Part shown: positions 54,544 through 63,769 of the stretch, in pieces
Layout: every line of letters begins with the position of its first letter
Numbering within the stretch: the first letter of the stretch is position 1
Made by a program: the position numbers and the translations under genes
The notes under the pieces: model-generated
Told to the model about the DNA's origin: nothing
Database searches by the model: none
The model's input: only the letters and a program-made list of their open reading frames with translations
Assembly (NCBI GenBank): GCA_964441775.1
Contig: CAYTVL010000010.1
Span: 62,001-126,000, forward strand
Length of the DNA: 64,000 nucleotides
Source of the DNA: SYOC01 sp964441775
GTDB lineage: Bacteria; Desulfobacterota; Binatia; Bin18
Reading direction: 5' to 3'

Positions 54544-55194
54544 ATGCCTGATCATCACGAGCATGTTCATGGTGAGCAAACAGAAGCCCACGCCCCTATC
54601 ACCGAAAGAGAAGAACTGACCTATTACGAGAAACGCGTACAGGCGATTCAGGCGCTGCTCATCGAAAAGGGCGTCGTGACCGCTGATGAGGTGCGCCGCG
54701 CGGTTGAAGAGATGGATTCCCGCACCCCGGCTATGGGAGCCAAGATCGTGGCTCGTGCGTGGACCGATCCGGCTTTCAAAGCTCGGCTCCTTGCGGATAC
54801 CAAAGCCGCCGTCGCGGAGATGGGCGTCGATACCGGTTCGTTAATCAAGATTGACGCCGTAGAGAACACCGACACGTTGCACAATGTTGTGGTCTGCACC
54901 CTGTGTTCTTGTTATCCCCGCGCCATCCTGGGGCTCCCGCCAGATTGGTATAAGAGCCTCAAATATCGTTCTCGTGTCGTGAAAGACCCACGTGGCGTGC
55001 TCAAAGAGTTCGGCCTAGAGCTGCCGCCTGAGGTCGAGGTGCGCGTGTACGACAGCACGGCGGACCTGCGCTATTTGGTCATTCCGGCCCGTCCGGCTGG
55101 CGCGGAGGGGATGAGCGAAGAAGAGCTTGCCAGCTTAGTGACGCGAGACAGCATGATCGGTGTCTCGAAGGTAAGAACGCCAAATCAATCTTAA
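54544..55194 (+). CDS. Nitrile hydratase alpha / thiocyanate hydrolase gamma-like subunit
   Basis: A 216-residue cobalt-type catalytic subunit. The metal site VCTLCSCYPRAILGLPPDWYK (54892-54954) has the CTLCSC cluster, but Arg stands where the neighbouring nthA has Trp (CSCYPW). I recall Arg at that position in thiocyanate hydrolase gamma subunits, which supports that reading; nitrile hydratases with Arg cannot be excluded. RSRVVKDPRGVLKEFGLELPPEVEVRV closes the site. The N-terminus is His-rich (HHEHVHGE). It ends the three-gene unit. Confidence 0.9.
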   Translation: MPDHHEHVHGEQTEAHAPITEREELTYYEKRVQAIQALLIEKGVVTADEVRRAVEEMDSRTPAMGAKIVARAWTDPAFKARLLADTKAAVAEMGVDTGSLIKIDAVENTDTLHNVVVCTLCSCYPRAILGLPPDWYKSLKYRSRVVKDPRGVLKEFGLELPPEVEVRVYDSTADLRYLVIPARPAGAEGMSEEELASLVTRDSMIGVSKVRTPNQS

Positions 55195-55229
55195 AGCGCG
55201 CCTTCTATTGGCGCGAAGAGGACAGAAAT

Positions 55230-55625
55230 ATGCCGAAACTCGAAGTCATCGATCCGTGGGGCTCTACTCCGCGTTACACCTTCTCGCCCGCAGTGAGGAA
55301 AGGAAACTTGCTGTTCATTTCCGGACTGACTGCGACGGATGAGAAGGGGAATATCGTTGGGAAGGGAGACATCGTTGCGCAAACCCGACGCTGCTTTGAG
55401 AAGATCAAAGAACTCCTCGATGCCGCCGGGGCCAGCTTTGACGACATTGTTAAAACGGTCGATTACATCACCACGACCGAGGGCTACCGAGGCACGGCGG
55501 ACGTGCGTCGCGAATATTTTAAGAACGGCTTTCCCGCCGCGACTGGGATTGTGGTCAAAGAGTTGTTGCGCCCCGAGGCGTTGATCGAGATCGACGCTAT
55601 TGCCGTGCTCGATGAGAAGAAGTAA
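55230..55625 (+). CDS. RidA-family protein
   Basis: A 131-residue YjgF/RidA-fold protein: GNLLFISGLTATDEKGNIVG, then CFEKIKELLDAAGASFDDIVKTVDYITT, and RPEALIEIDAIAVL with the conserved Arg. RidA hydrolyses reactive enamines and imines; other members act in amide or aromatic catabolism. It follows the split-beta cluster by 35 bp, so it may remove reactive intermediates of that pathway, but this is inferred from position only. Confidence 0.9.
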   Translation: MPKLEVIDPWGSTPRYTFSPAVRKGNLLFISGLTATDEKGNIVGKGDIVAQTRRCFEKIKELLDAAGASFDDIVKTVDYITTTEGYRGTADVRREYFKNGFPAATGIVVKELLRPEALIEIDAIAVLDEKK

Positions 55626-55670
55626 CGCCACGTGCGTTTCTTGTAATCTATCCGGATGATTCTGAGGGCT

Positions 55671-55763
55671 GTCATTCTGAGGAGCGTAGCGACGAAGAAT
55701 CTCATGGTGGCAGGACCAAGACGAGATTCTTCGCCTTTATTGCGTTTCGGCTCAGAATGACAC
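55671..55763. repeat. TGTCATTCTGAG palindromic repeat
   Basis: TGTCATTCTGAGGAGCGTAGCGACGAAGAATCTC starts the element; GAGATTCTTCG and CTCAGAATGACA end it. The arms are complementary over their conserved parts. It lies between the convergent RidA and RND genes, where it could act as a terminator. This repeat family is widespread in environmental genomes. Confidence 0.75.
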
Positions 55764-55783
55764 CCCCCGCATTTCTGGCGCTG

Positions 55784-58700
55784 CTATGAAGCGCTACTCG
55801 GCTGCACCTCCGTCTTCCATTTCCACAGCGCAAAAATGGCTGGATACACGGCCAACTCTAAAAGAAACGACGTGCAAATTCCGCCGACCATCGGGGCGGC
55901 GATCCGTTTCATGACATCGGACCCGACGCCGTGACTCCACATGATCGGCGCGAGCCCCAGCAGCATGACGGTAACTGTCATCACCTTAGGGCGGAGGCGT
56001 TGTGCGGCGCCGATGACGACCGTTTGCTTGAGGCCATCCCAGTTTGTGACGAGTCCTTGTGCGCGTCGTTCTTGATAGGCGAGATCAAGATACAACAGCA
56101 TGAACATGCCGGTCTCCGCATCAACCCCGAGCAGTGCGATCAAGCCAATCCACACTGCAACGCTCATATTGTAGCCCAAAGCGTAGAGTAGCCAGATGGC
56201 TCCGACGGCGGAGAAGGGGACGGCCAGCAGAATGATGCAAGTCTTCGCGACAGACTGCGTATTGAGGTACAAAAGCAGGAAGATCAGCGCCAAGGTAAAG
56301 GGCACGACGATCCGCAACGTTGCTTGGGCGCGCAACTGATACTCAAACTGCCCCGTCCAGAGCAAGGTGTACCCAAACGGAAGAACGACGTGCTCGGCCA
56401 CTGTCCGTTTCGCCTCCGCGACAAAACCGCCCAAGTCGCGTCCTACGATGTCGACGAAGACGACACCAGCTAACTGTCCAGCTTCGGTGCGAAGCATCGG
56501 CGGCCCTTGCGAGAAACGAATCTCCGTGAGCTGTGCAAGCGGGACCGAGATCCCTGCCGTGGTCGTGACAACGACGCGTTTAAGTTTTTCTACATCGTCA
56601 CGAAGTTCCCGTGCATAACGCACGTTAACTGGGTATCGTTCTCGTCCTTCAATGGTTTGCGTAATGTTCTTGCCGCCGATGGCTGTTTCGATGGCGTCTT
56701 CAATATCACTCACAAGGAGACCGTACCGAGCGGCCTCTTCCCGCTTGATGTGAAAATCGAGATATGAACCTCCGCTCAAGCGATCGTAGTAAGCGCTGCG
56801 GACGCCTTGCAAGGGCGCGAGCGCGGCTTCGATTTGTTGGCCGAGCTGTTCAATACCTTGAAGCTCCGGTCCGAGGATTTTAACGCCCAACACGCTGCGC
56901 ACGCCCGTCGTCAACATCTCCGTGCGCGTTTGAATGGGCATCCACCAGATGTTGGGCATGCCCGGCAGGCGCACCGTGCGGTCCATTTCCGCAAGCAAAC
57001 CCTCCCACGTCATCCCTGGACGCCAGGCTTCCTCCGGCTTCAGGGTTATCACGGTTTCCACCATGTTCAGCGGGGCCGGGTCGGTGGCGCTCTGTGCGCG
57101 CCCGATTTTGCCGAAGACCGTGTCCACTTCGGGGAATTGTTTCAGGGCCGCAGTCTCGATGCGCAATACCCGGCTCGCTTCCGTCGGCGAAATTCCGGGT
57201 AAAGCGGTGGGCATGTGCAGGATGACGCCTTCGCGCAGCGGCGGCATGAACTCTGAGCCTAGACGTTGGAAAATGGGAATCGTGCCAAGAACAATGGCAA
57301 GCGAGGCGATCAGAGTCAGGGTCGGGACACGCAGGACGCCCCGCACGAGGGGCTGATACAGGGCGATCAACAGTCGACTGAGGGGGTGCTGCTCCTCATG
57401 GTGAATCTTACCGATGAAGCTCACGTTCGCGAGAGCGGAGAGCCAACGCGGACGAAAAACGAACGGGTCGAGCCGCAGAAACAGCAGACGGAGGGCGGGA
57501 TCGAGCGTGATCGCGAGTAGCGCGGCGACGAGCATGGAAAAATTTTTGGTGAACGCAAGTGGTTTGAACAATCGTCCTTCTTGGGCTTCAAGGGCAAAGA
57601 CCGGGAGAAACGCCGCGGCAATGACCAAGAGGGCAAAGAAGCTTGGCCCACCGACTTCTTTCACTGCTGCGAGAATCACTGCACGATAGTCTGCTTTTCC
57701 ACCCGCAGCTTGCCAGTGTTCGAGTTTCTTATGCGTTTGCTCAACGACCACAATCGCGGCGTCCACCATGGCGCCAATGGCTATGGCAACGCCGCCCAAT
57801 GACATGATAGTGGCGGGAACCTGCAGCAAGTGCATAGGAATAAACGAAATGACAATAGCAAGAGGAATGGTGAAGATGGGAATGATTGCGCTGGGAAGAT
57901 GCCAGAGGAAAAGCAGGATCACGGCGCTAACCATCAGCAGTTCTTCGCCAATCGTTTGGCGAAGGTTCGCAATGGCGCGAATGATCAGCTGAGAACGGTC
58001 ATAGGTCGTCACAATTCTAACACCCGGAGGAAGTGAAGGTTGGATTTCTTGGAGCTTTGCTTTGACTGCGTTAATCACTGCCAGTGCGTTCTCGCCATAA
58101 CGCATAACCACGATGCCGCCAACGGCTTCTCCTTTATCGCCAAGAGCGGCAATGCCGCGCCGCAGGTCTGGCCCGATCGTGACGGTTGCGACGTCGCGGA
58201 TGAGAATAGGAACGCCATTGCCATTGGTCGCGAGGGGAATCGTCTCGATATCGGTAAGCGAGCGAATGTACCCGAATCCGCGAATCACTTGTTCGGTCCC
58301 GGCCATCTCAATGGTGCGTCCGCCCACGTCGTTATTACTCGCACGAATGGCTGCGATGACGGTTGGCAACGGGATGCGGTAGTTGAGCAGCTTGTTGGGA
58401 TCAACCTGCACTTGATACTGTTTAACAAACCCTCCGATACTCGCCACTTCGGCGACGCCAGGCACGCTTTGCAGCCAATACCGTAAGGACCAGTCCTGAA
58501 GCGAACGGAGATCCGCTAGCGTATGTTGACCGCTTTCATCTACTAAGGCGTACTGATACACCCAGCCCACGCCCGTCGCATCCGGACCTAAGGTTGGGGT
58601 TGCTCCTTCGGGTAATTTGCCGGTGAGGCCTTGGAGATATTCCAGCACGCGGCTGCGCGCCCAATAGAGGTCCGTGCCGTCAACAAACACGATGTAGACA

Positions 58701-58975
58701 AACGAATCGCCAAACATCGATTGGCCCCGCACGGCTTTGACTCGCGGAGCCGCCAGTAACGAGGAGACGATTGGGTAGGTGACTTGATCCTCGACGAGCT
58801 GCGGGCTGCGCCCCGGCCATTCCGTATAGATGATAACTTGGGGATCGGACAGGTCCGGAATGGCGTCAAGCGGAACCTGGAGCATGGCCCGTGCGCCCCA
58901 GGCTGCGGCGAAGAGCGTGAGAAGAATGACAAGAAAACGATTTCGAGCGCTGAAGTCGATGAGGTTGTTTATCAT
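55784..58975 (-). CDS. cusA: Heavy-metal RND efflux pump, CusA type
   Basis: A 1063-residue inner-membrane RND transporter. PLDAIPDLSDPQVIIYTEWPGRSPQLVEDQVTYP is the standard HME start (only parts cited here). The porter segment PNIWWMPIQTRTEMLTTGVRS has Met where CusA-type proteins place a methionine for Cu(I)/Ag(I), unlike the Glu/Leu of CzcA. The transmembrane Asp/Glu relay region (GGVAIAIGAMVDAAIVVVEQ) is intact. It pumps copper or silver out across both membranes with the next two genes. Downstream in the operon order cusC-cusB-cusA. Confidence 0.92.
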   Translation of the reverse strand: MINNLIDFSARNRFLVILLTLFAAAWGARAMLQVPLDAIPDLSDPQVIIYTEWPGRSPQLVEDQVTYPIVSSLLAAPRVKAVRGQSMFGDSFVYIVFVDGTDLYWARSRVLEYLQGLTGKLPEGATPTLGPDATGVGWVYQYALVDESGQHTLADLRSLQDWSLRYWLQSVPGVAEVASIGGFVKQYQVQVDPNKLLNYRIPLPTVIAAIRASNNDVGGRTIEMAGTEQVIRGFGYIRSLTDIETIPLATNGNGVPILIRDVATVTIGPDLRRGIAALGDKGEAVGGIVVMRYGENALAVINAVKAKLQEIQPSLPPGVRIVTTYDRSQLIIRAIANLRQTIGEELLMVSAVILLFLWHLPSAIIPIFTIPLAIVISFIPMHLLQVPATIMSLGGVAIAIGAMVDAAIVVVEQTHKKLEHWQAAGGKADYRAVILAAVKEVGGPSFFALLVIAAAFLPVFALEAQEGRLFKPLAFTKNFSMLVAALLAITLDPALRLLFLRLDPFVFRPRWLSALANVSFIGKIHHEEQHPLSRLLIALYQPLVRGVLRVPTLTLIASLAIVLGTIPIFQRLGSEFMPPLREGVILHMPTALPGISPTEASRVLRIETAALKQFPEVDTVFGKIGRAQSATDPAPLNMVETVITLKPEEAWRPGMTWEGLLAEMDRTVRLPGMPNIWWMPIQTRTEMLTTGVRSVLGVKILGPELQGIEQLGQQIEAALAPLQGVRSAYYDRLSGGSYLDFHIKREEAARYGLLVSDIEDAIETAIGGKNITQTIEGRERYPVNVRYARELRDDVEKLKRVVVTTTAGISVPLAQLTEIRFSQGPPMLRTEAGQLAGVVFVDIVGRDLGGFVAEAKRTVAEHVVLPFGYTLLWTGQFEYQLRAQATLRIVVPFTLALIFLLLYLNTQSVAKTCIILLAVPFSAVGAIWLLYALGYNMSVAVWIGLIALLGVDAETGMFMLLYLDLAYQERRAQGLVTNWDGLKQTVVIGAAQRLRPKVMTVTVMLLGLAPIMWSHGVGSDVMKRIAAPMVGGICTSFLLELAVYPAIFALWKWKTEVQPSSAS

Positions 58976-58990
58976 GGCTCGTTCGCTACG

Positions 58991-60517
58991 TTATTCGCTG
59001 ACTTGAAGGGTAAATCGCTCCCGCACTTCCGCCTGCCCAGGTCGTTGGATGCTGACGGTCACGCCCCAAGGACCGACCATTGCGAAACGTACGGGTGCTT
59101 CATAAACGCCATTGCCGACGGGCTTTGCCCGGGCTTTTTCGATGACCATCCCCGGCATATCCATCGTGTATTCAAGGTTGACAACCGCATCGGGGACCGG
59201 TTTGTTAACGCTGGCTGTCACTTGCACCCGTAGAGTGTTGTCGCCAGGTTTGGCCGACTCCGCTGCGGTGGAGACCGTGACAGTCAGCGCCCCAACTTTT
59301 TTCTCGATGGACTTCGCAGGCGGGGCTTGCGTGCTCATCTCCATCGGTCGCGCACTCTCCATCTTCCAGTCGCCCATGCCGATGGCGCCCATCATGGACA
59401 TCATGCTGGCGGCGGATTGCAACTTGCTTTCGGAATCGAGCAGAAACGCGCTGTTGGTCGCCACACGATCCCCAGCAGATAATCCGTTTTGCACGATGAG
59501 CTGATCGCCGACTCTCGCGCCGAGCGTGACTTCACGTGGAAGAAATGCTCCCGTGCTTTTTTCGACGAAGACCATATTCCGCTGTCCGGTTTGTAGGACG
59601 GCGTTTTCAGGCACTATCAGCACGAGACCCATATCAACTCGAAGTTCTCCGTTGGCTGACAGGCCAGGCTTGAGCTTATTGGCGGCGTTGGCGAAGGCAA
59701 AGCGCGCCGTGTTGGTGTGTGTTTGCGGATCGAGATACGGGTAGACATAATCAACTTTTCCCGTGAACGTCTCGCCAGGGTATGCGGTCAATGTCATTGA
59801 GACAGGGAGTCCTTCTCGGAGCAGCGCAATGTCCGGTTCATGGAGATCGGTGGAGAGCCACACCTGGGAGAGATCCGCCAGGCGATACAAGCGCATGCCT
59901 GGCTCGACGCGCATGCCTTTCTGTACCGCTTTCTCGATCACAATGCCGCTGAAGGGTGAATGCAGCGTGAGCATCGTAGTGGGAGCCCCACGCTCTTCTA
60001 GCTCCGTCATCTGTCGCGGGCTGAGGCTCCACAGCAACAGGCGCTGGCGGGCCGCATCGACTAACGCCTGGGCTCCGGCGAGTGCATCGGGAAGGGTAGT
60101 TGTCGCCAAACGTGTTCTTGTCCGCAGAGCCAAAAGATATTCTTGCTGAGCCGTGACCAATTCTGGACTATACAAAGTGAACAACGGGTCGCCTTTGCGA
60201 ACCGGCTTTCCAGTGGCGTCAACAAAGAGTTCTTGTATCCAGCCGCCAACCTTGAATGTGACGTCTGTCAGTCGTCGTTCATCAAAATCAATACGCCCGA
60301 CCGTGCGGATAGTTTTTTGCACTCGCGTTTGGATAACGGGAGTAGAAGTGACGCCGAGGAGTTGACGCTGGGCTGGCGCCAGTTGCACTGGGGCGCGTGG
60401 CGCAGCTTGCTCTTGGGCAAAACTGCTCTGCGTGAGAAGAAAGGAGGCCATGAGAACGACCCCCACAAAGACGCTGGAGTGCGCCCTGTCGAAGCATCGA
60501 GAAAAAAACTTGCGCAT
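58991..60517 (-). CDS. cusB: RND periplasmic adaptor, CusB type with C-terminal YtkA/FixH-like domain
   Basis: A 508-residue adaptor with a signal peptide (VVLMASFLLTQSSFA) and the usual barrel-lipoyl-hairpin regions (for example VGGWIQELFVDATGKPVRKGDPLFTLYSPEL). After about residue 365 comes an unusual Met-rich stretch (SMMSMMGAIGMGDWKMES) and then a YtkA/FixH-like beta domain (VNLEYTMDMPGMVIEKARAKPVGNG). Such fused forms are known from metal-efflux operons; the Met stretch probably binds copper or silver. TAATG overlap links it to cusC. Confidence 0.9.
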   Translation of the reverse strand: MRKFFSRCFDRAHSSVFVGVVLMASFLLTQSSFAQEQAAPRAPVQLAPAQRQLLGVTSTPVIQTRVQKTIRTVGRIDFDERRLTDVTFKVGGWIQELFVDATGKPVRKGDPLFTLYSPELVTAQQEYLLALRTRTRLATTTLPDALAGAQALVDAARQRLLLWSLSPRQMTELEERGAPTTMLTLHSPFSGIVIEKAVQKGMRVEPGMRLYRLADLSQVWLSTDLHEPDIALLREGLPVSMTLTAYPGETFTGKVDYVYPYLDPQTHTNTARFAFANAANKLKPGLSANGELRVDMGLVLIVPENAVLQTGQRNMVFVEKSTGAFLPREVTLGARVGDQLIVQNGLSAGDRVATNSAFLLDSESKLQSAASMMSMMGAIGMGDWKMESARPMEMSTQAPPAKSIEKKVGALTVTVSTAAESAKPGDNTLRVQVTASVNKPVPDAVVNLEYTMDMPGMVIEKARAKPVGNGVYEAPVRFAMVGPWGVTVSIQRPGQAEVRERFTLQVSE

Positions 60518-61818
60518 TAGTGTTCCCCTCGTGATAACGTTTGTCCGACTGCTCGTTCGAGATCGGCCCAGGCTTTCTCGAAATTGACTGCCGCCGCGAG
60601 GTGTTCAAGGTGGGCGGCTTCTGTCAGGCGCAGGCTCTCGATTAATGAAAGAAAATCGGTTGTCCCGCTTTGATACCCGACAAGCGCCGCGGACACCGCT
60701 TGCTCTGCTTGAGGAATATGAGTGGAGAGCAACGCCAATAATTCCGTATGCGCTCGTTCCACCGCCACCAATGCCTGCTTGAGTTCAAAGCGGAAAACGT
60801 TGTGTTGCTGGTGCAGCTCATATTGAGTTGCCTGGAGGTTCGCGGTCGCCTCGGCGACTGCCGCCTCGTATTTCTGACGAAAGGCGAACGGAACGGTGGC
60901 GGAGAGGGTGATGCCAAATCCATCTCTTCGTCCGAAATTCACAAACCGCCCTAGGGCAATCTCGAAATCGGGATAGTAAGCGGTCTGAGCCAACGTTAGG
61001 GTAAGCCCGGCTTGCTCTACGGTCGTGGCTTGGGCTTTCAACTCTGGTCGATTGTTGACTTGGACGGCTTCGAGGTCCGACAGGGATGGCAACGAAAATA
61101 GCTGCGCTGGCGGAGCCTGTGGTGCGCCAAGCGGGGCGTCCAGCGGGCGGTCGAGGAGCAGGTTGAGTCGCGCTTGACGTTCACTGAGTTGAATTGTTTC
61201 AGCGGTGAGGCGAGTGTTGAGTTTCGTCTGTTCAAGCTGGGCGCGCAGAACTTCGGCTTGGGAGGCTCGTCCGACCGCATACTTCTGCACGACCAAGTCT
61301 GCTGCTTGCCCTACGAGGTCTTTCTCGCGAGCATAAACCTGAAGATTTTGTTGTCCTTGCCACAGGTCGTAGTAAGCCTTTTTGACCTGGGCGGCGATAT
61401 CGAGGGCGAGGGCTTGCCCTTCCGCATCCTGGCGATGCGCGTCGGCGGTTGCAATCGCGTTCTTCAAACGAAGCTTGCCGGGAAAGGGCAACTTTTGCGT
61501 AATGCGGAAGATGTTGTTATCGGCGTGATCAAACCGGAGACTGTCGGGTGTATTCCAACTTTCCCACGAGATCGTGGGGTCCTCGTACGCTCCAGCTTGT
61601 GCCGACCTTTGTCGCAATGCGTGTTGTCGCTCTCGTACAGCCTGGAGGTTGGGATGATGATCGCGTGCATAGCGGATGACCTCTTCTAAATGGAGAGGTT
61701 GGTCCGAGGAGAAGAATGAAGCTGAAACGGGTTCTTGCGCGCTGACTCTGACTGGACTGCCGGCGGCGACCAACAGCCACACAGTTATCCACAGCGTCGT
61801 TTTTTTGCAGACGGACAT
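60517..61818 (-). CDS. cusC: TolC-family outer membrane efflux protein, CusC type
   Basis: About 433 residues with a signal peptide (TTLWITVWLLVAAGSPVRVSA) and two TolC-like halves: LHLEEVIRYARDHHPNLQAV, AALVGYQSGTTDFLSLIESL, and long coiled helices. ATG 61818 follows GGAGGAA; a longer frame begins at 61857 without a site. Together with cusB and cusA it forms an envelope-spanning metal pump. Overlaps cusB. Confidence 0.9.
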   Translation of the reverse strand: MSVCKKTTLWITVWLLVAAGSPVRVSAQEPVSASFFSSDQPLHLEEVIRYARDHHPNLQAVRERQHALRQRSAQAGAYEDPTISWESWNTPDSLRFDHADNNIFRITQKLPFPGKLRLKNAIATADAHRQDAEGQALALDIAAQVKKAYYDLWQGQQNLQVYAREKDLVGQAADLVVQKYAVGRASQAEVLRAQLEQTKLNTRLTAETIQLSERQARLNLLLDRPLDAPLGAPQAPPAQLFSLPSLSDLEAVQVNNRPELKAQATTVEQAGLTLTLAQTAYYPDFEIALGRFVNFGRRDGFGITLSATVPFAFRQKYEAAVAEATANLQATQYELHQQHNVFRFELKQALVAVERAHTELLALLSTHIPQAEQAVSAALVGYQSGTTDFLSLIESLRLTEAAHLEHLAAAVNFEKAWADLERAVGQTLSRGEH

Positions 61819-61933
61819 GATGTTCCTCCGCAGTCGTGGTGCGTTATATGAGGTCAAAAACGTGCGTCACTGAGCAAGAAGAACCTGTCAGTGAGCGTCT
61901 TCAGCAAAAGGAAACGACAAGGAAGAACGGGGA

Positions 61934-62323
61934 TCAGAGCAAAAACGTCTGATGACGAACGTAGAGGTCAGGCGGGGCGTTGCGCGTTGGAGCTTGGAGT
62001 TGCTGGCATGGAGCCCTATGAGTTTCCCGACGTGGAAACTGCATGCTCAGCATGTGCATGAAAAGAACGCCTGTGAGCTGGTTCGGCTGATTTCCTTGCG
62101 TAGCGAGGGGCAGCGCGCCGTAGAGCGTGGCGCCGTGTTGCTGGGTGCAACAGTGCTCCATATCGCGCGCACTGTGTTCGTGCTGACATGAATGTTGACA
62201 GCATGCATGCGCCATCTGTGGAGCCATTGTGGGAACAGTGAGGCAAGCGAAGGCCGGGCGCGCCGTCAGCAAACACACGAACGCCCAAAAGACAATCTTG
62301 CCCAAGGTGGTTCGCCAAACCAT
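61934..62323 (-). CDS. Exported Cys/His-rich protein, possible metal binder
   Basis: A 129-residue protein with a signal peptide (GKIVFWAFVCLLTARPAFA). The mature part starts with ACCQHSCQHEHSARDMEHCC, very rich in Cys and His, then a Met/Gln-rich region. I recognise no exact family; it resembles small CopL-like or sensor-type proteins that bind copper near efflux operons. It lies just upstream of cusC on the same strand, so it is probably the first gene of the operon. The frame extends upstream to 62716 but only from ATG 62323 is a signal peptide seen. Confidence 0.68.
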   Translation of the reverse strand: MVWRTTLGKIVFWAFVCLLTARPAFACLTVPTMAPQMAHACCQHSCQHEHSARDMEHCCTQQHGATLYGALPLATQGNQPNQLTGVLFMHMLSMQFPRRETHRAPCQQLQAPTRNAPPDLYVRHQTFLL

Positions 62324-62437
62324 AAGATAATAATACCACGCCCGAGCATCGTGTCCACTTCGACTTGACAGGAGCTGGGAAAATAGCGGATACTCCCTCT
62401 CGTTTTCTGTGTCGTGAGAGGGAGCAAACATCTCATT

Positions 62438-63643
62438 ATGCAACATGCACTCAGCAGTATCCGAGTCCTGGACCTCACGCATTACATCGCCGGTCCCTAT
62501 TGTACAAAACTCCTCGCTGATTATGGCGCGGAAGTCATCAAAGTAGAAAAGCCAACAACCGGTGACGGCGCGCGCACATTGCCGCCCTTCTTCGCCAATC
62601 AGCCGGGTGTGGAGCGCAGCGGCCTGTTCTGTTTTCTCAATACCAATAAGCAGGGTGTCACGCTCAATCTCAAACATGAGCGTGGACGTGCGATCGCACT
62701 CCAGCTTATACAACAAGCGGACGTGCTGGTGGAAAATTTTCGCCCTGGTGTGATGGACCGCTTGGGGCTGTCCCGAGAAGATTTAGAGAAGGCCAATCCT
62801 CGCTTGGTGACGGTTTCACTCACGAACTTCGGCTCATCCGGTCCATATCGCGATTACCAGATGACGGACGGCGTGGCTTATGCGCTGGGCGTGTGGACCT
62901 ATCCGATGGGTGAAGTCGATCGTCCACCCGTGCAACCGGGCGGGGCGTTCGGGCAATATATGGCTGGGCTCTATGCCGCGATCGGCGCGCTCCAGGCCGT
63001 GCGCCAGAGTAAGGAGACGGACGAAAGCCGCAGTGTGGAAGTCTCGATCCAGGAAGCGTTAGTCGCCACCACGTTGTACGACTTCGTGGCGTTCTCCTAC
63101 GCTGGGTTCCTGCGCAAGCGGTCTGGGCGTCAGTTTCATCTCGGCTACCCAAATCTGGTGACGTTGCCGTGCGCGGATGGCTACGTCGGCTTTCATGCCG
63201 GCTTGCCGCAGCATATTCACTATTTGCTGGAACTGGCTGGCCGTCCAGATTTGGCTGCCGAACCCCGCTTCAATACCTTGACGAACATTGGGGCGCACGC
63301 AAAAGAACTCCATGCTGTCTTGGAGCCCTGGCTAAAGACGCGTGGAAAATGGGACGTGTTCCACTTGGCGCAAAAGCGCGGCATTCCGACGTCGCCGATT
63401 CCTTCGCCCGCTGAAGTGGTCAACTGGCCGCATCTCAAAGAGCGACAGGCGTTTGTCGAAGTTGAGCACCCCGAAGGCGGAACGGTGAAGATTCCTGGTC
63501 CGCCCTTTCGTGAGAATGGCAAGTTGCCGTGGCTGCTGCGGCGTGCGCCCTTGTTGGGGGAGCACACTGAGACGGTGTTGTGCGGAAAGTTGAGATGCAG
63601 CGTTGCCGAAGTAGAGAAGTTGCGGGAAGAAGGGATCGTTTAA
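62438..63643 (+). CDS. CaiB/BaiF-family CoA-transferase
   Basis: About 401 residues of class III CoA-transferases. IRVLDLTHYIAGPYCTKLLADYGAEVIKVEKP is the nucleotide-binding start (cited in parts). LFCFLNTNKQGVTLNLKHERGR, then ADVLVENFRPGVMDRLG, and the GAFGQYMAGLYAAIGAL region are standard. They transfer CoA between carboxylic acids. The acceptor is unknown. ATG 62438 lies close to GTG 62414; I chose it because the family begins there. It is followed by a second CaiB gene. Confidence 0.92.
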   Translation: MQHALSSIRVLDLTHYIAGPYCTKLLADYGAEVIKVEKPTTGDGARTLPPFFANQPGVERSGLFCFLNTNKQGVTLNLKHERGRAIALQLIQQADVLVENFRPGVMDRLGLSREDLEKANPRLVTVSLTNFGSSGPYRDYQMTDGVAYALGVWTYPMGEVDRPPVQPGGAFGQYMAGLYAAIGALQAVRQSKETDESRSVEVSIQEALVATTLYDFVAFSYAGFLRKRSGRQFHLGYPNLVTLPCADGYVGFHAGLPQHIHYLLELAGRPDLAAEPRFNTLTNIGAHAKELHAVLEPWLKTRGKWDVFHLAQKRGIPTSPIPSPAEVVNWPHLKERQAFVEVEHPEGGTVKIPGPPFRENGKLPWLLRRAPLLGEHTETVLCGKLRCSVAEVEKLREEGIV

Positions 63644-63666
63644 CTGTTGGGGCAAATGTCTAGTAG

Positions 63667-63750
63667 GTCGTGCTTCGACATGCTCAGCACGAACGGTCTT
63701 TACTCATGATTGTTAATTCTTCCGGTCGTCCTGAGCGTGTCGAAGGATGC
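63667..63750. repeat. CTTCGACATGCTCAGCACGAACGG palindromic repeat
   Basis: GTGCTTCGACATGCTCAGCACGAACGG begins the element, and a second arm CCGGTCGTCCTGAGCGTGTCGAAGG follows about 30 bp later in the opposite sense. It is related to the block at 47665-47779. It separates the two CaiB genes and could form a hairpin in the transcript. Confidence 0.7.
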
Positions 63751-63769
63751 CAAAGTAGGGGATTTAGGT

